A DNA stretch of 64,000 nucleotides from Armatimonadota bacterium (GTDB lineage Bacteria; Armatimonadota; Zipacnadia; UBA1398; JAKPQA01), in NCBI GenBank assembly GCA_029547025.1, contig JAKPQA010000359.1, positions 17,775 through 81,774 on the forward strand, in the 5' to 3' direction. The notes beneath the pieces were generated by a model that was given only the letters and a program-made list of their open reading frames with translations, made no database searches and was not told the DNA's origin. The position numbers and the translations under genes are program-made. This document shows, in pieces, positions 15,999 through 23,831 of the stretch (position 1 is its first letter; every line of letters starts with the position of its first letter).

Positions 15999-17879
15999 CT
16001 AGCGGGGCGTCGAAGGTGCTGGTGGCACGAGCTGCCGATGCAGCCGGACCGCCTCCTCCAGCGACGTCAAGGCGTAGTCACGCGTCCAGAGAGCCGTCTC
16101 GAGGGCGGACTTGCTGTTCTCATCAAGGGCCACCAGAAGGTTCACGAGGGCCTGTGCCGTAAGCCCCGCCGCTGCCACGTATTGGTCGTGCATGGCCGAG
16201 GCGCTGGGAGGGGGCTCGACGACACTGAGCATCTTGGTCAGCGAGTCGGCATCGTCGCGAAACGCGGACACCGCCCGATAGAGAGACTCTCTACGTGCGC
16301 TGCCCTGGCTCTCATCCGCGCTGCCCAGCAGTGCCCCACGCAGCATTGTCAGCGGTTCGACGGCTCCGTCGAGTGCTGCCACCAGCACTGTCTTCGCCGT
16401 CTCCATCAGGGCGTAGTAGGTGGGCGACTCGAGGGCTTGCTGTTCACGCCACGAGGCCGATGCCTTCACGAAGCGCCGGAAGGCCTCCCGATGATCACCT
16501 TCGACGGACAAGATGCGGGCCAGTTCCTGGTTGCCGGCCGGGTCTTTGGGCTCCCAGAGCAAGAGTTGCTCGAGTTCGCGCTTGGCGCTGTCGAGGTCCT
16601 TCATGCGCGAATACGTCAGCGCGATCTTGCGCTGCACCTCGATGTCCTTGACCAGCAGTTCCTGCAGACGGGAGTACCACCTGAGCGCGGCCGGGAGGTC
16701 TGACTGTTTCTCACAGACGTCGGCCAGAGCCCGCAGCAACTCAGGGTTGGATGGGTCAGCCTGAACCATGGCCTCAAGTTGCTCGCGCCCCACATTCGCC
16801 AGTGCCCGGCTGGGCTCCGTGGGGTCGGCTTCAAGCTCCGCCAGTTCGCGGGCGAGCGCGACGTTCTTCGGGTCATACTGGAGGGCCGTCTTGTACGCCG
16901 CGATGGCCTGTTGCGGTTCACCGATGCGGCGGTACGCACGCCCGGTCTCGATCCAGATGGGCGCGCTGGTTGGATCGATGCGTCGCGCCCGGGCGAGAGT
17001 ATCGAGCGCCTTCTGGGGCTCATTCTGTTGCGCCAGCGCCAGCGCCTCGAGGTAGAGCGCTTCGGCCTGTGGGTCCGGGCTGGCGGCGTAGGCGGGGGCG
17101 GCAGACGCGGGGCCGGGCCCGGGGGCAACCTGCGGCCCGTCGTCGACGGTCACGGTTCCGCTGTCCGGAGGCGTGGTTCCGCCTCCGGCGGGGGGGCTCG
17201 CGCCCGGGTCAGCGGTGGGGGCCGGTCCAGACGGTGTTGCGGGCCCAGCTGGTTGCGCCGCGCCCTGCGGTTCGGTCACCGCAGTGGGCCCGGTGCCGCC
17301 GCCTCCGGCACCCGCCGCGTTGCCCTCGCGGATCTGGGCCAGTGCGGCGAGCACCTGGCGGCCGATGTCCTCCCCCGTGGTCGACTCGCCCCAGACCGCG
17401 TCGAACTGCACCTGATTCGACGAGGCCACATCGACCACATGCAGATGCAGCTTCGCGGTCTGGTCGGGGCCGGGCGAGACCTTGCCGAACACACACGAGT
17501 CGACATAGATGAGTGCCCGGGCAATGGCCAAGGCCCTTGCGGGTGCGTTGGGGTCATCGAGCGACATGCGATCCCACTCGCGGAGCTCGCGCGCGGTGAT
17601 CCGCCGCTCCTCGACAGCCCGCATGGCACTTCCCGACGTGATGTCGTAGTGGCAGAGCCGCTTGGTGGTGAGCTTGTCCAGCGCGGTCATCACGGCGCCG
17701 GAATAGGTGAGGGCTTCGGCCTGGTCCATTCCATCGCCGCGCAGGCTGAAGAAGAGCATGAACGTGGCCGTGCCAGGACCTTGGGCGATGGCCGGCCCAG
17801 GCCCGAGGCCCCGGAGCGCGCACATCACCACAAGAGCCATGCCCAGTCGCCGGTGGCAGCCGGACCCCACAGATGTCAC
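15999..17879 (-). CDS. Secreted TPR-repeat protein
   Basis: 626 aa from GTG 17879, whose GTGA overlaps the TGA of the preceding zinc-ribbon gene by 4 nt; ATG 17912 and ATG 17840 are alternatives. A signal peptide (MALVVMCALRGLGPGPAIAQ region) leads into an unrecognised alpha/beta domain of about 170 residues. A Pro/Gly-rich linker and a series of TPRs follow (ALYLEALALAQQNEPQKALD, ETGRAYRRIGEPQQAIAAY). A helical C-terminal part lacks clear repeats. It likely scaffolds an envelope complex together with its coupled neighbour. Confidence 0.72.
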   Translation of the reverse strand: MTSVGSGCHRRLGMALVVMCALRGLGPGPAIAQGPGTATFMLFFSLRGDGMDQAEALTYSGAVMTALDKLTTKRLCHYDITSGSAMRAVEERRITARELREWDRMSLDDPNAPARALAIARALIYVDSCVFGKVSPGPDQTAKLHLHVVDVASSNQVQFDAVWGESTTGEDIGRQVLAALAQIREGNAAGAGGGGTGPTAVTEPQGAAQPAGPATPSGPAPTADPGASPPAGGGTTPPDSGTVTVDDGPQVAPGPGPASAAPAYAASPDPQAEALYLEALALAQQNEPQKALDTLARARRIDPTSAPIWIETGRAYRRIGEPQQAIAAYKTALQYDPKNVALARELAELEADPTEPSRALANVGREQLEAMVQADPSNPELLRALADVCEKQSDLPAALRWYSRLQELLVKDIEVQRKIALTYSRMKDLDSAKRELEQLLLWEPKDPAGNQELARILSVEGDHREAFRRFVKASASWREQQALESPTYYALMETAKTVLVAALDGAVEPLTMLRGALLGSADESQGSARRESLYRAVSAFRDDADSLTKMLSVVEPPPSASAMHDQYVAAAGLTAQALVNLLVALDENSKSALETALWTRDYALTSLEEAVRLHRQLVPPAPSTPR

Positions 17880-19510
17880 CTCTGCCGGAGTGTTCGAAGA
17901 ACGGCATCGCAAGCCTGGGCTCCCGCCCGTCCGCGCTCGCCGCCTTCCTTCAAGTAGAGCTCCTTCGCGCGCTGCAGCTCGTCCGCGGCCTGCTGCGGGC
18001 TGGTTCGGGAGAGTTCCAGACCACGCCGCTGGTGCTCGTCGGCTGACGATGCCGAGCCGGACGCTCCCTTTGCTCCGGGGCCCTTGGCGCCGACTCGCGT
18101 GACATTGATGACGGGCTTCTTGGCGGATCCCGAGTCACTTGGCGCCACGCGGCCCGCCCCGCCCCCGATGATGTCGCGGAGGCTGCCGCGGACCGCCGGG
18201 TTCGTCGACATCGGGACCGATGGCGTGTCGAGGCCGGTCTCGCCGACGATCTGAGCCTTGGGCGCCTGCGAGCCCCCGCCGCCCGCCGGAGGCGTCTGCG
18301 CCGCGCCACTGGGCCACCGGGTTGCCGTGCCCGCGGCAGACCACTGGAACTGGGGAGACTGCACCGAGCCGCCGTCGGCCAGAACCATGCCACGTGGGTC
18401 AGCGCCGGTGGTTCCGGGAAGCCCGCTCCCGGCCAGGCCGCCCCCGGCGGCCGTCGGGGTTGCCCCCATGGCGGGTGGCACGCCACCGGCGCCTTCGGTA
18501 CCGGCTGTCGCGGTGGCGACGGCCCCCGCCTGACCGGTGTCGGCAGGTGCGGGCAGCCCCTGGCCTGTCTGGGTCCCCGTCGATGCCGTGCCGTCATCCG
18601 TCTTCTCGGCCGTTTTGGTGCTCTGGTCGCCGGAGCCCATGCGGTCAACACACTGGTCGAGCCAGTAGCGCGCTTCCTGGTTGGCGGGATCGGCTGCCAA
18701 GGCAAGGCGGAAGAGCCCGGCTGCCCGGGGGTAGTCGCCGGTGTCGAAGATGTCGCGGCCGCGTTGGGTCTGCCCGGCCGACAGGGCGGTCTCGGCCGTG
18801 CTGGCCGCCCGCGCCGGCGTCATCAGGCCTGCCGTCGATACACCGAGGTCTGATGGCTGGGATGGGCGGGTCAGCAGCACCGCTCCGGCAGCGATGGCAA
18901 TCACAAACACGCAGGCGGCCACGGCGACGGGGCTGACGCGGAAGCGCCGCACCGCGCGGGTCGTCTCGTCCCGTGGATGGGGCTGGGCCGCCGGGTCGGG
19001 TTGGGGGCTCCGCGCCAGCCGCTCCTGCAGCAGCCGGATCCGGTAGAGGTCCACTCGGTTCGACGGGTCCAGGTCGACGGCCGACTGGTACTCTTCGATC
19101 GCCTCACGGTACCGCCCGGCCGACTCATAGAGGTTAGCGAGAAGGGAGTGGGGCCTCGGATCATCCGGAGCGGCCGTCACCGCCTGGAGCGCCGCATCCA
19201 CGGCGCGCGCCAGGTCGCCTGAGTTCCGGGCGTCGTAGGCCTCCGCCAGCAGTGCATCGACACCGTTGGGCGCGTGGGGCGAGGCATCATGCTCCGGCAA
19301 GACGCCGCGCGCCGGCGGAGCCGTGGGGGGCTCAGCGTGCATGTCGGACGGCAGGAGGCCCGGATCGACCTCCACCGGATTGGCCTGCTCAGGCGCCTCG
19401 GGCACCGGGGCGTCGGTCGGGTTGGCTGTGTCGGCTTTCAGCACATGGCCACACCTCCGACAGAAATGGTTGTTGATCGAGTTACGAGTCCCACACTCGG
19501 GGCAGAACAA
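17876..19510 (-). CDS. Zinc-ribbon membrane protein with TPR repeats
   Basis: 544 aa from TTG 19510, preceded by GGGGGTGAG. It begins with a double-CxxC zinc ribbon (FCPECGTRNSINNHFCRRCGH). An acidic Pro-rich stretch follows, then TPR-like helices at about residues 85-160 (DLARAVDAALQAVTAAPDD, GRYREAIEEYQSAVDLDP) and one transmembrane helix (VSPVAVAACVFVIAIAAGAVLL). Outside the membrane it has one more TPR and a long low-complexity Gly/Thr/Ala region. A short helical end (QQAADELQRAKELYLKEGGE) closes it. It is coupled by a 4-nt overlap to the secreted TPR protein, so the pair probably act together. No named family is recognised. Confidence 0.7.
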   Translation of the reverse strand: MFCPECGTRNSINNHFCRRCGHVLKADTANPTDAPVPEAPEQANPVEVDPGLLPSDMHAEPPTAPPARGVLPEHDASPHAPNGVDALLAEAYDARNSGDLARAVDAALQAVTAAPDDPRPHSLLANLYESAGRYREAIEEYQSAVDLDPSNRVDLYRIRLLQERLARSPQPDPAAQPHPRDETTRAVRRFRVSPVAVAACVFVIAIAAGAVLLTRPSQPSDLGVSTAGLMTPARAASTAETALSAGQTQRGRDIFDTGDYPRAAGLFRLALAADPANQEARYWLDQCVDRMGSGDQSTKTAEKTDDGTASTGTQTGQGLPAPADTGQAGAVATATAGTEGAGGVPPAMGATPTAAGGGLAGSGLPGTTGADPRGMVLADGGSVQSPQFQWSAAGTATRWPSGAAQTPPAGGGGSQAPKAQIVGETGLDTPSVPMSTNPAVRGSLRDIIGGGAGRVAPSDSGSAKKPVINVTRVGAKGPGAKGASGSASSADEHQRRGLELSRTSPQQAADELQRAKELYLKEGGERGRAGAQACDAVLRTLRQR

Positions 19511-19605
19511 GGCCGCTCACCCCCAAAGCACCATGGACGCTCGACACCGTCCGATCGATCGATGCCTGTGTGCCAGTCGGCGCGATCTGTCATGCTGCCG
19601 GATCA

Positions 19606-20493
19606 CTACGGAATGACCTTATTCAGCGGATACTCGATGATCCCCGAGGCTCCGGCTGTCTTGAGCGCAGGGATGATCTCCCGCACGGTGGCTTCATCCA
19701 CGATCGTCTCCACGGCGACCCACTCCGGATCGGACAGCGCCGACACCGTGGGGTTCTGGAGCGCGGGCAGCAGAGCGAGCACTCCTTCCAGGCCGTCGCG
19801 CCGGACGTTCATCTTCAGCCCCACCTTGGCGGATGCCCGGAGTGCCCCCTCGAGCAACAGGGCAATGTTCTCCATCTTCCGGCGCTTCCATGCATCGGCG
19901 TACGCCTCGTGGTTGGCGATGAACCGCGTCGTCGTCTCGAGCAGAGTCTCGACGATCCTCAACCGGTTCGCGCGCAGTGAGCTGCCCGTCTCGGTGATAT
20001 CAACCACGGCATCCGCCATGCCGCGTAGCTTGGCTTCGGTGGCACCCCACGAAAACTCGACCTCGGCCTCAACACCACGTTCGGCGAGCAGGCGCTTGGT
20101 GACGCCCACGAGCTCGGTGGCGATACGCTTGCCCCGGAGCTGCTCGATACAGACGATCTCGGATTCCTCGGGGACAACGAGCACCCACCGCGCCTTGCCG
20201 GCCCCCTGCTTGGCGTAGGCCAGGTCGCAGAGCTCGACCACATCGGCCTCGGTCTCGATCACCCAGTCGTGTCCGGTTAGACCACAGTCGAACACGCCAT
20301 GTTCCACGTAGCGAGCCATTTCCTGGGCGCGGATGAACCGGGCTTCGAGCTCGGGATCGCCGGTGGAGGGCGCATAGGACCGGCGCGAGGCCACCGCCAC
20401 GGGGAACCCCGCGCGACGGAAGAGCTCGATGGTCGATTCCTGCATGCTGCCCGCGGGCAGACCGATCTTCAGGACACGCTGCTCGTCGTTCAT
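19606..20493 (-). CDS. hisG: ATP phosphoribosyltransferase, long form (HisG)
   Basis: 295 aa; ATG 20493 with AAGGTGAG upstream. HisG catalyses the first step of histidine synthesis, joining PRPP and ATP. The catalytic part has [29 protein letters not shown] and the PRPP-loop [17 protein letters not shown]. The length and the final 75 residues ([28 protein letters not shown]) are the ACT-like regulatory domain of the long form. This form works without HisZ and is feedback-inhibited by histidine. hisD is 13 kb away; no other his genes are in the window. Confidence 0.95.
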   Translation of the reverse strand: MNDEQRVLKIGLPAGSMQESTIELFRRAGFPVAVASRRSYAPSTGDPELEARFIRAQEMARYVEHGVFDCGLTGHDWVIETEADVVELCDLAYAKQGAGKARWVLVVPEESEIVCIEQLRGKRIATELVGVTKRLLAERGVEAEVEFSWGATEAKLRGMADAVVDITETGSSLRANRLRIVETLLETTTRFIANHEAYADAWKRRKMENIALLLEGALRASAKVGLKMNVRRDGLEGVLALLPALQNPTVSALSDPEWVAVETIVDEATVREIIPALKTAGASGIIEYPLNKVIP

Positions 20494-20544
20494 GACTCAC
20501 CTTTCGCAGCCGCAGGCTCGGCAAGACGGGGACTCCGCGGGCCC

Positions 20545-20550
20545 ATTATG
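20545..20550 (-). promoter_or_regulatory. Possible -10 element upstream of hisG
   Basis: On the minus strand this reads CATAAT, a 5 of 6 match to TATAAT, 52 nt before the hisG start in GC-rich non-coding DNA. The -35 is poor (TGTTCA at 20568-20573, 17-nt spacer), so support is limited. Confidence 0.3.
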
Positions 20551-20725
20551 CGGGATACGCCAAGAGATGAACAGCCATGGGTGGGCGTGGAGCCGTGGGG
20601 CAGACTCCGGACTCCAGCCGAGCGCGGCCTGCCCCTCCGCCCTGGACCCATGCGCCGTTCCAGCGCGGAGGAGGAAGTATGGGCAGCCCTGAGGGGAGTG
20701 TCAACGCGAGGGCGACCTCGACCGC

Positions 20726-21793
20726 CTATGCTCCGGCCGCCGCCCTCAGATCTGCCTCGGTGACTGTCACATGCTTGATGGCCTTGCGATCCCAGGTGTA
20801 GACCACGTGGATGACCCCCTCAGCGTCCTGTGCCATGGCCGGGTATGAGAACTCGCCTTCGCCGGACTCCAGCGCCACTTCGACGGGGAAGGTGTCGCCC
20901 TCTTCATCGCTGAGTGCCAGGGCCAGGGGAGTGCGGCGGCACTCGGACGGGTTGTAGGCCAGGAGTACGGCGCCACTCGCGAGCCGGAGCAGGGCCGCCG
21001 CGGAGTCGGGGTTTGGCAGCGTGGTCGGTGTGGGCTCGGTCCACGAGTGACCGCCATCGGTCGAGGTGGACCTCAACAGCCAGTGGGGCGGGTCGGTGGT
21101 CCGCATTAGGGCCACAAGTGAGCCATCCGCGCGCTCGATCACGGTCGGCTGGATACACCGACCTCGTGCCGACAGCACACAGGGATCGGTCCACGTCGAC
21201 CCATCGTCGGGCGACAGGCTGAAGAGTGATGCATGTCGTGCACTGTCGTAGAACGGTAGCAGCCAATCGCCCGACGAGAGGACGATGGGCGGATTCCGCG
21301 GGATCCAGCCGGGGATGAAGAACATCTCGCGGGGCCGAGACCACGTGGCCCCCTCGTCCGATGAGAAGCGGGAGAACATGCGCGCGACCGACCAGGACCG
21401 CTCCGGCAGCGTCACGTAGAACAGCCACAGGCGCCCGTCAGGCGCGCGCCCGAGCACCGGGTTGCCTTCGGAGATGCCGGGGTTATCCACCAACGCCTCG
21501 GGTCTCGACCAGGCCTAGGCCACTCGGTTGTACCGGGACCAGTATATGGCGACATCCGGATGGCGCTCTTCCGTGCCGGCGTAGAAGGCGGCCAGCACGT
21601 CTCCGCCCACCAGCGGGGCTATGGTGGCGCCGTGGTACATGGGTACGCCCGGCACGGTGGGGATCAGGGAGCTTTGCACCACGGCGGCGGGGAGCGCGGG
21701 CCCAGGCGGGCAGTGGCATCCCGAGAGCAGACCAGCGACCGCAACCGTCGCCATCGGAGCCAGGAGTGGCAGGCAGCGGGAGGAACGGCGCAT
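20726..21793 (-). pseudogene. Sialidase-family lipoprotein interrupted by an in-frame TAG
   Basis: Both halves are in the same frame, separated only by TAG at 21517-21515. The N-terminal half starts at ATG 21793 (GGGGTGATC upstream) with a lipobox (AVAGLLSGC). It runs into the propeller (MYHGATIAPLVGG, AAFYAGTEERHPDVAIYWSR) and stops. Reading on gives AWSRPEALVDNPGISEGNPVL and then the Asp boxes SSDEGATW, SPDDGSTW and STDGGHSW through residue 354. The whole is a normal COG4692-like exo-sialidase. A TTG at 21493 could restart the C-terminal half. A nonsense mutation, a sequencing or assembly error, or readthrough are the options. Nothing else in the gene looks decayed. Confidence 0.75.
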
Positions 21794-21900
21794 ACTGATC
21801 ACCCCACGAAGCATCCTTTCCGCGTCGGGTCCGGTCTGGCCTTGCATCCCTCCCAGGTTGGCAGCATCCCCGAAGTTGGGCGTGACGCCGCGCCGTGGCG

Positions 21901-23250
21901 CTACCGCCCATACACACCCCGGTAAGCGCGAAGGATCGACTCAGCCTGCGCCTGCATCCGGTCGGAAACGGGTGGCCGCGCAGTCATCTCGTTGATCGGG
22001 CTGCCCTGGCCCGGCGCCGATAGATGCACATCGACCATCTCGTTCCAGCTGTAGAAGCCGATGCCGTGCGCGAACCGGGCCGGCTCGAAGCCGTACAGCT
22101 CCGAGACCACGGTGGGGTCGGCCCCGCCCTCGGCCGGCGGGCGCCCCCAGTCGCTGTAGGTTCGGTAGCAGAGGACGACCTTCTGGCCCGTTGCCCGGAT
22201 GTGGCTGGCCAGGGTTTGCCGCTCGACGTCGTCCATGGGCCCGGTCATCCGCAGGAAGAGGACGTCGGCGTGGTAGGCCGTGCTGGGGTTGGCGTTGCAG
22301 CCGATGCGGTATGCGACGGCGTGGGGGTGTCTCGATCCGACTGGGTACGGCAACTCGCTGGCGATGAGTAGGTCGGGCATCTTGGCCCGGAGCCGATCCT
22401 TCATGGCCAGCAGCCCTCGGTTCACCATCTGGGAACAGAACTCGACATGATCTTCAACGGCCTGTGGGTGGGCCGCGCGTCCCTCGATGTGTGCCGGACG
22501 ATCGAACACCATGGTGTCTCTGGGGTCGATGTCGGCGAACGCGCCATATGATGTGCCCCAGGCACGATTGAGGCGAGACACTTCGTCCACGTACCGCCGG
22601 CGCAGCCAGTCGCGGAAGAGTCCATTGGTGCGCCCGTCGAAGCTGGCGCCATCCCAACCTAGCTCGACGGTGAGCGCCACGCACGGACGCGTCGTGCCCC
22701 GCCAGCGGAACCGCGCCAGGGCGCCCTCGTCGAAGTAGCGCCGGACATATTGCTCGGCATAGGCGGCCCCAGCCGCGACGGTCTCCTCGTCGTAGACCAG
22801 CAGGCTCGAGGGCTTGCCGTCCTGCGTGACGCCCTGCGTGAGGTTCGCCCCGAACCATTCGCGTGCCAGGCCGATGCGCCCGGGGTCACACCCCATATCG
22901 CTCCACGTCTTGAGCGAGAGCCAGGGCAGGATCTGCAGTCCCGCCTGCCGCGCCAGACGATGCCCGCGGTCCAGCAACCCCCAGTTGCCATCGATGGCCT
23001 GGGACCACTCGTGATCGACCAGCAGCGTGTTGATGCCCATGGCCTTCAGCCGCGCCAGGTCGCGCAGCACCGTCTCATCCGAGGTCTTCCACGGTTCCCA
23101 CCAGTGGGGGAAGAAGTAGATGGCGCACACGGGGTCGCCGTTGGGGGCGCGAAGCGGCTCGTTGGGGGTGAGCGCTCCCGCGAGGGCAGCCCCGTGGGCC
23201 AGAAGCACAGCGACGGGAGCCAGGTTGAGAGCGCGGGGGGCCCGTACCAT
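21901..23250 (-). CDS. Secreted TIM-barrel glycoside hydrolase-like protein (GH42/GH-A type)
   Basis: 449 aa from ATG 23250. This begins a signal peptide (VRAPRALNLAPVAVLLAHGAALAG) and has GAGGAG upstream; ATG 23268 is also possible. It carries clan GH-A features: VCAIYFFPHWWEPW, LARLKAMGINTLLVDHEW, QILPWLS, a VALTVELGW strand that may hold an acid/base Glu, and the SRLNRAWGTSYGAFADIDP helix-loop common in beta-galactosidase-like enzymes. A late strand, GIGFYSWNEM, closes the barrel. The nucleophile was not assigned with certainty, so activity is inferred only at clan level. It precedes the broken sialidase on the same strand. Confidence 0.65.
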   Translation of the reverse strand: MVRAPRALNLAPVAVLLAHGAALAGALTPNEPLRAPNGDPVCAIYFFPHWWEPWKTSDETVLRDLARLKAMGINTLLVDHEWSQAIDGNWGLLDRGHRLARQAGLQILPWLSLKTWSDMGCDPGRIGLAREWFGANLTQGVTQDGKPSSLLVYDEETVAAGAAYAEQYVRRYFDEGALARFRWRGTTRPCVALTVELGWDGASFDGRTNGLFRDWLRRRYVDEVSRLNRAWGTSYGAFADIDPRDTMVFDRPAHIEGRAAHPQAVEDHVEFCSQMVNRGLLAMKDRLRAKMPDLLIASELPYPVGSRHPHAVAYRIGCNANPSTAYHADVLFLRMTGPMDDVERQTLASHIRATGQKVVLCYRTYSDWGRPPAEGGADPTVVSELYGFEPARFAHGIGFYSWNEMVDVHLSAPGQGSPINEMTARPPVSDRMQAQAESILRAYRGVYGR

Positions 23251-23528
23251 GACGCGTGAGCTCCTCATCCGGGGGCGGTTGCCCCGCTTTGATCGTTTCC
23301 CTCCGTCGTCTCGCCGTGCCTCCCAGCGGAGTGTTCGTCTACAATACGGGCACCACCAGGCCGCGGCCAGTCTGAAGGCCGGGCGCCCATCGGTCCCAGG
23401 CCATGCGTCGAGCACCCGTGACCGAGGGATGCGGGGAGCGAACCCCGGCCGGTTCCAGCGGGGAGGCAGTGACGGTGCGGGGAGACGATGGATTCCGGCA
23501 CATCCGGGAGGTGGCTCGGCCCACTCCC

Positions 23529-23792
23529 ATGGACGCCGTACTGCTCATCATCTGTGCGGGGTGCTTCACTCTCCTGCTGGTGGCGACACGATACGGTTGG
23601 GAGTCCTCCGGTTACGCGTTCTGTGGAGGTTTGGCGTTTTCGCTGTGGGTGCTGAACATCGTGAACCGAGTGATTGGGACGCTGCGGGAGCTCCACGATC
23701 GGGTGCGGCGGCTCGAGCTCCGGCTCCAGGGGCTGCTGGACGACATGGGCGATGAGGAAGCGGCTCATGGGCGCGACGAACGACGTAACTGA
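23529..23792 (+). CDS. Small membrane protein with C-terminal coiled coil
   Basis: 87 aa from ATG 23529; the frame is open from 23403 and the start is uncertain, with GGGAGGTGG about 15 nt upstream. Two hydrophobic helices (DAVLLIICAGCFTLLLVA and GYAFCGGLAFSLWVLNIV) are followed by a heptad-like amphipathic tail (LRELHDRVRRLELRLQGLL). No family recognised. It lies 39 nt before the VWA protein and probably belongs to the same unit. It is divergent from the glycosidase gene. Confidence 0.55.
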   Translation: MDAVLLIICAGCFTLLLVATRYGWESSGYAFCGGLAFSLWVLNIVNRVIGTLRELHDRVRRLELRLQGLLDDMGDEEAAHGRDERRN

Positions 23793-23831
23793 CCTGGCCA
23801 CGGCGGGCCGCAAGCCTGGCCTGGGTGCCCC

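Noticed and set aside
21515..21517. TAG read as pyrrolysine or a general amber recoding
   Set aside because: TAG is used as the normal stop of mnmE, etfA, recR, pdxS, pdxT and others here, and no pyl genes are seen; a mutation or sequence error is simpler.
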